From the NCBI GenBank assembly GCA_008501735.1, contig QQUF01000008.1, forward strand, positions 124,001-188,000: DNA of 64,000 bases. Reading direction: 5' to 3'. A model generated the notes under the pieces. The model worked only from the letters and a program-made list of their open reading frames with translations, did not search any database and was not told the DNA's origin. This DNA comes from Calditrichota bacterium (GTDB lineage Bacteria; CLD3). Below are positions 17,847-26,393 of this stretch, one piece after another (the first letter of the stretch is position 1; each line of letters starts with the position of its first letter). Both the position numbers and the translations under genes were made by a program.

Positions 17847-17859
17847 ATTTAGTCTCAAT
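17847..17859 (-). promoter_or_regulatory. Candidate iron-responsive site before bfd (copy 1)
   Basis: Reads ATTGAGACTAAAT on the minus strand and is identical to the site at 22924-22936. The sequence further upstream also contains TATC in both copies, giving a rough dyad between TTAGTCTC and GATAGTAA on the plus strand. Position and partners suggest an operator. The regulator is unknown, and I could not match it to a classical Fur box. Confidence 0.45.
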
Positions 17860-17934
17860 AGATAGTAAGAAAAAAGATGAATTTTTAAAAGCATTTTTTT
17901 AAATTTTTCTCAATTACTTGACCTAAGAAAAGTT

Positions 17935-18328
17935 TTAAAGTCCAAAGTCATTTTTAATTCGGGAAACCCATTCTTCAATTCTGCTGTCAGTTCTACTTGA
18001 CTGATTATCTTCGTCAATAGCTAAGCCAACAAATCTTACATTTTTCAGAGCTTTTGATTCAGAAAACTCATAACCCTCAGCAGACCAATCGCCAACTAAA
18101 TTAGTACCATTTTCTCTGAGTCTCTCAGCAATCATTCCCATCGCATCTAAAAAATAATCTTCGTAACCGTATTGGTCTGCTGAGCCCGAACAAGGCGACT
18201 GTTTTACCACTTAAGTCTGCCTCTTCTAAATCTCCAATTACTTCTTCCCAATCACTTTGATGTTCTCCGTCATACCAAGTTGGAGTTCCAATAATGATTT
18301 TTTCATACTCCAAAATTTCATCTATCAA
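17935..18328 (-). pseudogene. Flavodoxin, 5'-truncated and frameshifted
   Basis: A flavodoxin is recognisable from IIIGTPTWYDGEHQSDWEE (FMN phosphate-side loop) and SGKTVALFGL. After about 45 residues a one-base insertion near 18178-18186 shifts the frame, and the sequence continues in another frame as DQYGYEDYFLDAMG and runs to the normal C-terminus (VSRIKNDFGL). The first 45 or so residues, including the N-terminal FMN loop, are missing; in their place lies the start of a response regulator. Flavodoxins carry electrons in the cytoplasm and often replace ferredoxin at low iron, which suits the neighbourhood. As written it cannot make a working protein, unless the sequence has errors. Confidence 0.8.
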
Positions 18329-18479
18329 GGTCTGTCTTATTCAAACTCTTGATGAGCTTCAAATCAACCTCTCTCGGATTTGAAAAACTTTCAACTTCGT
18401 AGTTAAATTTTTTCAGAACGAAAGTTATTGAATTTCTTAAACTTTCGTTGTCCTCAAAAATCAGAATTCGAGCGGTCAT
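18318..18479 (-). pseudogene. Response regulator receiver domain, first 40-odd residues only
   Basis: Starts at the ATG at 18479 with MTARILIFEDNESLRNSITF. This is the first strand, acidic pair and first helix of a CheY-like receiver, followed by a second strand (YEVESFSNP). The homology then stops and the frame ends after 53 residues, where flavodoxin sequence begins in a different frame. The phospho-accepting aspartate region and any output domain are absent. A terminator hairpin lies just upstream, so it was probably an independent transcript. It looks like the left half of a deletion fusion. Confidence 0.7.
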
Positions 18480-18498
18480 AAATTTTCTTTCAAAAAGT

Positions 18499-18524
18499 GG
18501 AACTGCCAACTATTTGGCAATTCC
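18499..18524 (-). terminator. Rho-independent terminator after the four-gene iron operon
   Basis: Hairpin with arms GGAATTGCCAA and TTGGCAGTTCC on the minus strand (one internal mismatch), a short loop, then ACTTTTTG. It lies just after the stop of the membrane protein gene (18554) and before the response-regulator ATG. Confidence 0.75.
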
Positions 18525-18553
18525 ATCTTTTAACTAAACAAACAGGGTGAAAA

Positions 18554-19084
18554 TTATTTCTCTTTTTGTGAAAGTAACATTTCATCAACAACTAAAAGAA
18601 TTACTCCAAAAACACCTAAAACACACATTCCTGAGGAAGGAACTGCGAGCCAAGACAAAGTTTCTTTTGCAAGTCCTGTGCTTCCGAGTGAAGGAGCTTT
18701 CAGTCCTGCCAACAGCCAAAACAAAGAATAACCGAAGCCTCCAACACCAAGAAAAATCGCAGTGGTTTTTCTAAGTAAGGTCTTTGTATTTAGAAATGAC
18801 AAAAGTAAAATTAAGGTTAAAGCAGTTGTTCCGATTCCATTTGCGTGCATATGGGAGCGTTTTATGTAAGTCCAAGACTTGCTTACAACTTTGACCAAAT
18901 TTTCAGTGTTGCTTTTGTAAACTTCCAAGTAAACTTCATTTGCAGACTGATTGAGGTGTCCTTTAATTTGAGCTTCAAAAGCACCAAAAACTCCGCCCAA
19001 CAAAAAACCATAAAAGATTGTTAGGAGTGCGAAAATTAACCCGATTTTTAAATCGAAAATTTTATTAGAAATTGAACTGTTCAT
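18554..19084 (-). CDS. Four-segment membrane protein of the imelysin/di-haem locus
   Basis: A 176-residue protein with membrane segments at about 13-36, 85-100, 106-128 and 145-168. Between the first two is a soluble loop ending in SHMHANGIG (H78, H80), a pair that could bind metal or haem. I do not recognise the family. The start is ten bases after the di-haem oxidoreductase stop, so it is in the same transcript. A role in electron transfer or iron handling is suggested by context only. Confidence 0.65.
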   Translation of the reverse strand: MNSSISNKIFDLKIGLIFALLTIFYGFLLGGVFGAFEAQIKGHLNQSANEVYLEVYKSNTENLVKVVSKSWTYIKRSHMHANGIGTTALTLILLLSFLNTKTLLRKTTAIFLGVGGFGYSLFWLLAGLKAPSLGSTGLAKETLSWLAVPSSGMCVLGVFGVILLVVDEMLLSQKEK

Positions 19085-19094
19085 TTTTTTATTC

Positions 19095-20477
19095 CTAAAG
19101 TGAATTTAAAAATGCAATTATTGCTTCTCTGTCATCTTTTGGTAAGTTACTAAAAAATTCTTTAGAGTCCTTTGCTTCTCCGTCGTGCCACATAATTGCT
19201 TCCAATAAATTTCTAGCTCTTCCATCGTGCAAGAAAAAAGTATGACCGTTTACAACTTCTGTAAGCCCAATTCCCCAAAGTGGTGGAGTTTTCCACTCAT
19301 TTCCATTTGCGAGAAAATCTGTTCTTCCGTCAGCTAACCCTTCGCCCATATCGTGCAAAAGTAAATCAGTGTAAGGATAAATCTTTTGATTGCTCACTTC
19401 AGGAACCCCATCTAAAGTTCCCGTTTGCATCGTCGGAATGTGACAAGAAGAGCATTTTGCTTTCGTAAAAAGTTGTTCACCTCTTTTTACTTTTTTGTCA
19501 TCAAGATTTCTCCTTGCAGGAACGCCAAGAGTTTGAACATAAAAAGTTACTTGGTCTAAAATCTCTTCACTGATTTCCGGGTCATCATTGAGCTCGTCGT
19601 ACTGGCTTTGTCCGTAAGAATTTTCTTTTGTAAAGATTGGATTTGTAACTCCCATATCATCAAAGTAGGCACCAGCATTTTGAACTCTCAAAGTTGGATT
19701 GTTCGCTTTAAGTCCAAACCTTCCAAGCTCTGTTTTTTCCGTTTCAGGATTCCAAACGTAATTTGCTTTGCCAGAGATTCCGTCTCCGTCCGAGTCATCT
19801 TCGTCAGCGAATTCGAGTAAAGTAGCTTCGGGAATTGCTTCAAGTAAACCTCGACCGAAAACGGGTGGAGCAACTCTTGGCGAAATCAAAACATCAGGAG
19901 GAAGTTCTAAATAAGGATTTTCAATTGTGTAAGAAGGTGTTCTAAGTTTGTAAACTTCTCCGTCGGGCAAAGTGAAAATTTCTTCGGAGTAATCGACAAC
20001 CGAATTTGCTTCAGGTTCAATTCCAAAAATTGAGTGATTTGAAAGTTGAGTCCCAAAATTCGGAACAGCTTTCGCACCTTTAGTTTTTTCGTCAACTCCA
20101 GGAACACTGATTTTAAAAAACATAGTTTCCATTGTTTTACCTGAGAACTCAGGAGGTTTTCCTCTTCCGTCAGAAGGATGACAATTTACACAGGAAGTGT
20201 TATTAAAAATTGGTCCTAAACCAGAATTAATTTCTGCTGGTGCGGAAACGAAAGAGACTTCAAAAGCCAAATCTCCATCAAAATGTTTGTCTAATCTTTC
20301 ACTCTCTAAATTTGGCGAAGGAGTTCCGAATGCTTGGCTTGAAGTATTAAAAACTGTCGTTTCACCACCAGAAAAGTAACGTGGATCTGTTTCAGAAACT
20401 TTTTCGTCACTGTCAGAATCACAAGAAATTAGAAATGCTAATCCTAAGATTAAAGTTAGGTTGATTTTTTTTTTCAT
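19095..20477 (-). CDS. Di-haem oxidoreductase family (DUF1111) lipoprotein
   Basis: A 460-residue protein. MKKKINLTLILGLAFLISC gives a lipoprotein signal (C19). Two c-type haem sites are present: CVNCH at residues 96-100 and CSSCH at 342-346, as in the DUF1111 'thiol oxidoreductase' family. A DSDGDGISG segment (about 229-237) looks like a calcium loop. The protein is usually encoded beside imelysin genes in iron-uptake loci, as here, and is thought to handle redox steps in the periplasm. A terminator hairpin lies between it and the upstream imelysin gene, so its level may be lower or it may have its own promoter. Confidence 0.88.
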   Translation of the reverse strand: MKKKINLTLILGLAFLISCDSDSDEKVSETDPRYFSGGETTVFNTSSQAFGTPSPNLESERLDKHFDGDLAFEVSFVSAPAEINSGLGPIFNNTSCVNCHPSDGRGKPPEFSGKTMETMFFKISVPGVDEKTKGAKAVPNFGTQLSNHSIFGIEPEANSVVDYSEEIFTLPDGEVYKLRTPSYTIENPYLELPPDVLISPRVAPPVFGRGLLEAIPEATLLEFADEDDSDGDGISGKANYVWNPETEKTELGRFGLKANNPTLRVQNAGAYFDDMGVTNPIFTKENSYGQSQYDELNDDPEISEEILDQVTFYVQTLGVPARRNLDDKKVKRGEQLFTKAKCSSCHIPTMQTGTLDGVPEVSNQKIYPYTDLLLHDMGEGLADGRTDFLANGNEWKTPPLWGIGLTEVVNGHTFFLHDGRARNLLEAIMWHDGEAKDSKEFFSNLPKDDREAIIAFLNSL

Positions 20478-20501
20478 TTGTTTATTCAGTCAAAAAAAAG
20501 A

Positions 20502-20534
20502 AAACAACCGAAATGGTTAAGATTTCGGTTGTTT
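20502..20534 (-). terminator. Intra-operon terminator between imelysin and the di-haem protein
   Basis: Perfect 12-base stem, AAACAACCGAAA and TTTCGGTTGTTT, with a nine-base loop. On the minus strand it is followed by TCTTTTTTTT. It is a strong Rho-independent terminator 20 bases after the imelysin stop and 25 before the next start. It probably lowers read-through into the downstream genes. Confidence 0.85.
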
Positions 20535-20553
20535 CTTTAAAGGATAAAAAAGG

Positions 20554-21645
20554 CTAATTATTTACCAAAGGTTTAACTTCTTCTTCAAGAATTCTTTGGA
20601 TTTCTCTGATTGAAGTTTGTGCTGCTTCAATCTCAGTATTTTTGTCTAAGTTGTCTCTAAAAGGAACAGGAATTGCTTTAATCTTTGCAATTGCATCTTC
20701 AATTTGATTTTTCAAATTTGTATCCATTGTTGCATTTTTAGAAGAAACATAAGTGTCTAAACCTGTTCCGTCTAATCCGTTGTGATAACCACCTAAGTAA
20801 GCGTTCTGAACACTTTTAATATTGTTTTCGAAATCTTTTAAAGAATTAAAACTGAATTGCGATTCCACAAGTTGAGTGTCTTGTTCATCATATGGGTCAG
20901 CAATTTTTCCATTTGCAACCTCATCGCAAATCCCAATCATTCCTTCAAAAATTTCATTTACTGCATCAAGTTGAGTTTGGTAACGACTTCCTTCTTTCCC
21001 AGCACTCGCAAACTCAGAAGCAAAACCATCTGTTTCCCAACCAGCGTGAAGTGTACTCGCATCATCTTCAAAAACATCTGTAACAGCAACCAAATATTCT
21101 TTTTCTCTCTCCGTTAAATCTGTAAAGGTTCTTACTTGACCATCTCTAAAAACTAAGAATTCGATAGTGTGGTAACCTTTCAGAGCATTTCCCAAACCTT
21201 CTGCAACAAATTCGGCAGTAAGTTCAAAACTACTATTCAAAACGTTGTCAAGTTGGTTTTGGTCAACGGGCCAAGAATCAAGAGCTGGGTCTAATCCACC
21301 AAATTCCGCAGGACCAAAAAGGAATGCTTCACTTGCTTCCCAAGGTTCACGAACTGCAATCCAAGCATCTCCAACAGCATTAAAACTTTCTTGGTTTGGA
21401 GCAGAATTGAAAGTGTTAACAGCTGTTTCAAGTGATTTAGCTTTTGTCGCCATATCGCTGTAAGTCGCAACAGCAACCATTTGGCTATAATCTCCCAAAA
21501 CAGTTGTAAGTTGTGCATCTAGTTGCGTTTCAGTTGCGTTGTCGTCATCGTCGTCTGAGCAACTAAATGCCAAACAAGAAAGCGAAAGTCCCAAAATTAC
21601 AGATTTTGTTAATTTTGAATTGTAAGTATTAAATGAACTTTTCAT
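20554..21645 (-). CDS. Imelysin-family (M75) lipoprotein, iron-uptake type
   Basis: A 363-residue protein with an export signal and a lipid cysteine probably at C29 (LAFSC), followed by an acidic DDDDD stretch. The family's GxHxxE motif is present as GYHTIE (G157, H159, E162). Imelysin-like proteins (IrpA, IcmP) are found at the cell surface or in the periplasm in iron-regulated loci. Several lack protease activity, and they are thought to bind iron or an iron complex. It is followed by the di-haem gene and preceded by a porin-like gene 18 bases away, which is the usual grouping. Confidence 0.88.
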   Translation of the reverse strand: MKSSFNTYNSKLTKSVILGLSLSCLAFSCSDDDDDNATETQLDAQLTTVLGDYSQMVAVATYSDMATKAKSLETAVNTFNSAPNQESFNAVGDAWIAVREPWEASEAFLFGPAEFGGLDPALDSWPVDQNQLDNVLNSSFELTAEFVAEGLGNALKGYHTIEFLVFRDGQVRTFTDLTEREKEYLVAVTDVFEDDASTLHAGWETDGFASEFASAGKEGSRYQTQLDAVNEIFEGMIGICDEVANGKIADPYDEQDTQLVESQFSFNSLKDFENNIKSVQNAYLGGYHNGLDGTGLDTYVSSKNATMDTNLKNQIEDAIAKIKAIPVPFRDNLDKNTEIEAAQTSIREIQRILEEEVKPLVNN

Positions 21646-21663
21646 TATTTTACCTTTATGTTT

Positions 21664-22902
21664 TTATAGTTTTAAAAAATTACTGTAAAAGCCAAAACCC
21701 ACGCTAAAGGTATTTTCTCCATTAAAATCCGATTCACCAAACCTTCTCATCGAATAATCAATTTTGGTAACCACATTTTCGTTCAAAAAGAAATTTGCTC
21801 CGAAAGTCAGAACTTTACGTTCAAACCTTGGTTGTGCAAAAATCCCTTCGTCAACCTCTTGCATTGTGTTGTAATATTCGTATTTCAAAAATGGATAAAG
21901 TTTATGACTTGCATTAAAAAATGAAAGAATGTCGTAACCGATTTCGGCGTAGTAAGATATTATAGCCTTTGCTACAGGAGTTCTTGGAACTTGTAAATTA
22001 TTTGAAAGCCTATTATTCTTTTGAGTAATTTTATCGGCATTTTGGAGGTTTCCATAAAGAAACATTCCTCTTGCAACAAAACTATTTTTCTCATAAATAG
22101 CGTGTAAATCGCCAATTGTTACGTAGCCGTTAATTCCGTCCATATCATTTTTGGGTCTGTTTCCTGTTGAATTTCCGAAGTAAGTTGAAAAACCAATTGT
22201 TAGCCCTTCAATTCCATTGTAATCCAAATTTGCAAAGTAAGCTAAATCAGTTGCTCTTGTTTCTTCAAACTTTTTTTGGTGCCCTTCAACAATCCAGTTT
22301 CGCGAACTAAAGCCAGTTGCATCCAACCCATTGACAACACCAATTTTGTAACTTAAATCAGAAATTTTTCCAAAGAATTGGATTCCAGTTTCGTGCCAAG
22401 TTGTTGGAATAACTTGAGTTTCAGATTCAGTCCTTTTAGTGGTAAAAAACTGTGTCGGTTTGTGAAATTTATTCAATAAACCGACAGGAATTATAAAATG
22501 TCCAAATCGAAAATTGAGTTTTGTAGAAAACGATTTGGTTATATGAAAACCTTCTAAAACAACTTCACCACCTTTTTCAACTTCAGACTCAAACTCACCA
22601 AATTCTTCGTATTCGAGTTCTAAAGCTCCACCAGTTCCGCCGTGTTCAAATTCAACTTCTGTTTCAAGATAAAGGTCTTTTTGGAAACGATACTTCATTT
22701 CCAAAACCATTCTCGTAATATCAACAATAGCTCTGCTGTCAGAAGATGCTCCATTTATACTACTCTTTTGGTCAGGTCCGAAATCAAAATGTGAATAGTA
22801 AGCCTCACCGTAACCTTTAAGTAAAAATTTATGCTCTTTCTCTTCAGCAGAAGCATTTGTTATAAAGATGAAAAACGCGAAAGTTATTAGGAAATAAAAC
22901 AT
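21664..22902 (-). CDS. Porin-like outer membrane beta-barrel of the imelysin locus
   Basis: A 412-residue protein with a signal peptide (cleavage near NASA) and an amphipathic strand pattern ending in GFGFYSNFLKL. It resembles phosphate-selective porin O/P-type barrels (KLNFRFGHFIIPVGLLN, TWHETGIQFFG). It is the first gene of the operon, so it probably provides the outer membrane channel for the iron-related system that follows. The shared 13-base site lies 21 bases before its ATG. Confidence 0.78.
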   Translation of the reverse strand: MFYFLITFAFFIFITNASAEEKEHKFLLKGYGEAYYSHFDFGPDQKSSINGASSDSRAIVDITRMVLEMKYRFQKDLYLETEVEFEHGGTGGALELEYEEFGEFESEVEKGGEVVLEGFHITKSFSTKLNFRFGHFIIPVGLLNKFHKPTQFFTTKRTESETQVIPTTWHETGIQFFGKISDLSYKIGVVNGLDATGFSSRNWIVEGHQKKFEETRATDLAYFANLDYNGIEGLTIGFSTYFGNSTGNRPKNDMDGINGYVTIGDLHAIYEKNSFVARGMFLYGNLQNADKITQKNNRLSNNLQVPRTPVAKAIISYYAEIGYDILSFFNASHKLYPFLKYEYYNTMQEVDEGIFAQPRFERKVLTFGANFFLNENVVTKIDYSMRRFGESDFNGENTFSVGFGFYSNFLKL

Positions 22903-22923
22903 AATTTAAAATCTCTTATTTAT

Positions 22924-22936
22924 ATTTAGTCTCAAT
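22924..22936 (-). promoter_or_regulatory. Candidate iron-responsive site before the imelysin operon (copy 2)
   Basis: ATTGAGACTAAAT on the minus strand, identical to the copy before bfd and at almost the same distance from the start codon (21 versus 22 bases). The upstream flank contains TTCGTATC, roughly inverted with respect to TTAGTCTC on the plus strand. Confidence 0.45.
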
Positions 22937-23055
22937 TGCGATACGAATGTAAGTAATTTTGAAATTGTTCAAAACAAAAATTTGAATTTTTAAGAACTAA
23001 ATTTAGGAATATGTTATAAATAGATTGTTTTTATTAAGGTTAAAGCTAAATATTT

Positions 23056-26000
23056 TTATTTCAGCAATTTTCGGCTTTTAATTTCAATCTCAATTTCACC
23101 GATTTCATCTTGAACTTTTTGCAGAGAGGTTTCTTTGACTTTAGATATTTTCTGTAAAATTTTCTCCACTAATTCAGAACCTTCTTCCAAATCTTTTGAA
23201 CGTTTCTCAACCGTTTTTATTTTTAGGCTTTCTAACTTTTTCTCCCAATCAAAGACTTTTTGTTTTGCCTCTTCAAGATTTTTGATTCGCTTTTTAATTT
23301 GAAATTCTTTGAAGAGTGAAAAATCGGTTTTTAGTTCTGCTCCTTCAAGTTCAGGAAACTTTTTCTTCAAAAATTCAATTTCCTTCTCCACTCTAAAAAT
23401 CTCTGAGCTTTCAAGCCTTCCTGAAAATTCACCTTCAAGTTCAGGAAACTTCTTGAAAATCTCCAACTTCTGTTTTTCAAGTCCTGAAAGTTTTGTCTCA
23501 ACTTGTTTGAGTTGCAAATTTTTTTGAGCTAAATTTTTGTGAAGAGAAATCAAAGTTGTTTTGTCAAACTTCGGATTCCGCAAAAGCTCCGACAGAAAAC
23601 GCGACTTCTTTTCCTTAGGCGAAGTGATTAGCAAATTCTCAATCGCTCGCGTAACTCCGACGTAACAAACTCGCCTTTCTTCCTCAAGTTCAGGGTCGGA
23701 AAGTTTGCCGTCGTTCTCGGTCAAGTTGAAGTAAACGACATTTTTGAACTCTTTACCTTTAGTGGAATGAATCGTTGCAAGCTGAATTTTGTCGGTTTGT
23801 GCATCTTCCACAACCTCAAAAGAGTCATCGTGAATTGCCTTGTAAACGTACTCGTAAAATTCCTCGTTTCGCCCAAAAGAACTTGCCAAAGTCCTAATCA
23901 CTTCAAGAATTGTCAAGTCGCTTGCATCTTCAACTTCATCGGCTTTTTTGGCTTCGTCTTCGTAAAACTTCTTAAAGTCAAATTCTTCTGAAATTGCCGT
24001 TACCAACTTTGACGGTGAATTAAAAACTGACGTTGCTTTACGAACTAAACCCGAAATTTTACTGATGAAATTCGTAACATTTTCACGCCTCCAATCCTCC
24101 AAACCTTCCGATTCTTTGAGTTCAACAAACGAATCCCAATCTTTTGCTTGAGCAACCAACTTGTTCGTAAAATATTTATTCGGTCTTTTCAAAATCCTGC
24201 TGAAATGTTCTTCCTTAGCGTCTTGCGGAAAAAGAATCACAGTCAAGTAAGCGAAAATGTCTTTGCCCGGATTTTTGGAAAAGAGTTTGTGGTAATTGAC
24301 AGGAGTGTGAGCAATTCCTTTTGAATCCAAAATCATCGCAATCGGAAATTGGTATTCGTGAAACCTGCACAAAACGGCAAAATCTTTAAACTTAGCTTTT
24401 TGCAATCTCTTTTGTTCAAAAATCCAATTAACTGCTTCAATAGCTTGTTCAAAAAGTATTTCCGCAAGGTAAACATTAAAAACTCCTGACTTTGCATTTT
24501 TGAAAGGAAGAATGTCTTTTGGCACTCGGTTTTTGTTGTATTCAATCAGCCAACGCGAATGTCTGACAATCTTTTTTGCCGAACGGTAATTTGTCGAAAG
24601 TGTAAAATCTTTTGCCACTGAGTAACGTTTCGGAAAATCCAAAATGTGTCCGACTTTCGCACCTCGCCAACCGTAAATCATTTGGTCGTCGTCGCCAACA
24701 ATGAAAAGGTTGTTTTGCGGCAAAGCCAAAGTTTGCATCATCAAAAGTTGCGATTGGTTTAAGTCTTGAAACTCGTCAACCAACACAAATTCAAATCGGT
24801 TTTGTAACTTTTGTCTCAAAACTTTGTCCTTCAAAAGCACTCGCAAACTCAAGTAAATCATATCGTTAAAAGTCAGAAATTTATGTTTGTTCTGAAAAAC
24901 AAGAAACCGATTGAAGATTTCGTGAAAAGGCAAAATCTCGCCGTTCAAGTCAACAGTTGTTGTTTCAAGCGGAAGAAGCTCCATTTTTGTTCTTTGCAAA
25001 GTCTCAAGAAAAACCTCAATCGCATCGTTCCAACTGAATTTCGGAACGTTTTCCAAAACCTCTTGTGAAGCTCGAAACATCAAATTTCGCTCTTGGATTT
25101 TCATTGTTTCAAGCTCAAAATTCCACTTCAAAGATTCACGCAAAATCTCATAACCGAAAGAATGAAAAGTCCGGACGACAACACCTTCTTGGTTTAATTT
25201 CTTCGCAACTTTTACCTTTTTGAGTTCAAGCCTTGCAGACATTTCTTGAGCGGCTTTTTTGTTAAAAGCAAGTGCAAGAATTTGGCTTTCGGAAATTCCT
25301 TTGTTAACCAAATTCGCAATTCGATTTGTAAGCGTTTTTGTCTTTCCCGAACCTGCAGGAGCAAGAACTCGAATTGGACCAGAAACCGATTCGATTGCAC
25401 TTTCTTGCGTAAAATCTAAATCTTTGTCAACAGTTTTGAGTGATTTGGTTTGCTTGTTAAACAAGTAATTTTTGACTTTTAGAACACACTTTCCAACGTC
25501 GTGAAAAATCTCAGAGCCTGAAAATCTTAAAGTCTCAAATCCATTTTGCAAAAGAATTTCATCTCGTTCTTTGTCTTTTTGCGGACTGTGAAAGTCTTTT
25601 CCATCGCACTCAACGACCAATTTTTTGCCGTTTTGCTCAACCAGAAAATCTGCAAAGAAATTGCCGATTTTTACTTGAGCTTTAAAAAGAATTTTCTGTC
25701 TTTCAAGTTCAGTTTTAAAGATTTTTTCGATTGGTGTGAGAAGTTCTTTCTCAGAATTTTCATAAAAATCTTGTGGAGTCAAAAACTGCAAATTCGTTTT
25801 TTCAAAAAGATTAAAAACTTGTTCAATCAAAAGTAAGTTTGAAACTTCCCTGATTTCGTTGTGAACTTGGCTTCCTTGAATTTCGATTGAAGTGTAATCG
25901 GTTTTGTCGTTTATGCTAAAAAAGGCAATTGGGATTTTTTTGAAAACGGCAGGAAAGACAACTTTATCGGCAAAAATGGAAGCAAATTCGGTGAGTTTCT

Positions 26001-26187
26001 CAACTTCTCGATTCTGAAAAATTAGCAGAAAATCAGTCTCAAGTTTCTCAAAATTCGCAAAGCCTTCGATGTTTCTTTCAAAATCGGAAGTGAAGATTTT
26101 CTTATAGTTTACAGAATCTTCAAGCCCTTCCTCAAACTTCTGAAAGTCCTCAAGACTCGCATTAAAAACCGAAATTCCTTTTCTCAT
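23056..26187 (-). CDS. UvrD/Rep-type DNA helicase with an N-terminal DUF559-like nuclease domain
   Basis: A 1043-residue protein. Residues about 125-245 form a PD-(D/E)xK-like domain (FADFLVEQNGKKLVVECDGKDFHSPQKDKERDEIL cut here in two: a FADFLVEQN strand and LVVECDGKDFH), typical of DUF559/Vsr-like nucleases. From about 265 the UvrD helicase follows: Walker A APAGSGKT, DEFQD (Walker B), GDDDQMIYGWRGA and, later, the STKGKEF and VCYVGVTRA motifs. The last 170 residues are a long charged coiled coil. The protein unwinds DNA 3'-5' and may cut it, in repair or defence. The first 120 residues are not recognised. Confidence 0.85.
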   Translation of the reverse strand: MRKGISVFNASLEDFQKFEEGLEDSVNYKKIFTSDFERNIEGFANFEKLETDFLLIFQNREVEKLTEFASIFADKVVFPAVFKKIPIAFFSINDKTDYTSIEIQGSQVHNEIREVSNLLLIEQVFNLFEKTNLQFLTPQDFYENSEKELLTPIEKIFKTELERQKILFKAQVKIGNFFADFLVEQNGKKLVVECDGKDFHSPQKDKERDEILLQNGFETLRFSGSEIFHDVGKCVLKVKNYLFNKQTKSLKTVDKDLDFTQESAIESVSGPIRVLAPAGSGKTKTLTNRIANLVNKGISESQILALAFNKKAAQEMSARLELKKVKVAKKLNQEGVVVRTFHSFGYEILRESLKWNFELETMKIQERNLMFRASQEVLENVPKFSWNDAIEVFLETLQRTKMELLPLETTTVDLNGEILPFHEIFNRFLVFQNKHKFLTFNDMIYLSLRVLLKDKVLRQKLQNRFEFVLVDEFQDLNQSQLLMMQTLALPQNNLFIVGDDDQMIYGWRGAKVGHILDFPKRYSVAKDFTLSTNYRSAKKIVRHSRWLIEYNKNRVPKDILPFKNAKSGVFNVYLAEILFEQAIEAVNWIFEQKRLQKAKFKDFAVLCRFHEYQFPIAMILDSKGIAHTPVNYHKLFSKNPGKDIFAYLTVILFPQDAKEEHFSRILKRPNKYFTNKLVAQAKDWDSFVELKESEGLEDWRRENVTNFISKISGLVRKATSVFNSPSKLVTAISEEFDFKKFYEDEAKKADEVEDASDLTILEVIRTLASSFGRNEEFYEYVYKAIHDDSFEVVEDAQTDKIQLATIHSTKGKEFKNVVYFNLTENDGKLSDPELEEERRVCYVGVTRAIENLLITSPKEKKSRFLSELLRNPKFDKTTLISLHKNLAQKNLQLKQVETKLSGLEKQKLEIFKKFPELEGEFSGRLESSEIFRVEKEIEFLKKKFPELEGAELKTDFSLFKEFQIKKRIKNLEEAKQKVFDWEKKLESLKIKTVEKRSKDLEEGSELVEKILQKISKVKETSLQKVQDEIGEIEIEIKSRKLLK

Positions 26188-26191
26188 TCTA

Positions 26192-26218
26192 ACTAATGAT
26201 TAATTACTAATGAATAAT
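26192..26218. repeat. Heptad tandem repeat before the helicase start codon
   Basis: On the minus strand this reads as seven-base units ATTATTC, ATTAGTA, ATTAATC and ATTAGT(T), ending four bases before the helicase ATG. It is the same repeat type as at 27431-27462. Confidence 0.55.
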
Positions 26219-26290
26219 AAAATTGTCTCACTGAACTTAAGAGATTCAGCCTTGAAAAATGAAATTTTATTTTAAAAAAATTGATAAGTT

Positions 26291-26347
26291 AGGATTGCCG
26301 ACTTTAGTTGGTTAGGTGATATTTAACCGACTAAAGTCGGCAATCCT
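26291..26347. repeat. REP-like intergenic hairpin, copy 1
   Basis: A 57-base imperfect palindrome. The arms begin AGGATTGCCGACTTTAGT and pair over 24 bases with one wobble; the loop is nine bases. It lies between the dehydrogenase stop and the helicase start, both minus strand. A second member is at 33590-33646. Confidence 0.75.
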
Positions 26348-26393
26348 GAAAGAGTTTTTTTATAAATTTTTGAGCGAAGCGAAAACAGAAATA

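Noticed and set aside
22903-23055. Classical Fur box before the imelysin operon
   Set aside because: No GATAATGATAATCATTATC-like sequence is visible; only the shared ATTGAGACTAAAT stands out.
23056-26187. RecB-type or AddAB nuclease subunit
   Set aside because: The nuclease part comes before the helicase and has the DUF559-type VECDG core, not the C-terminal RecB nuclease with its iron-sulfur cysteines.
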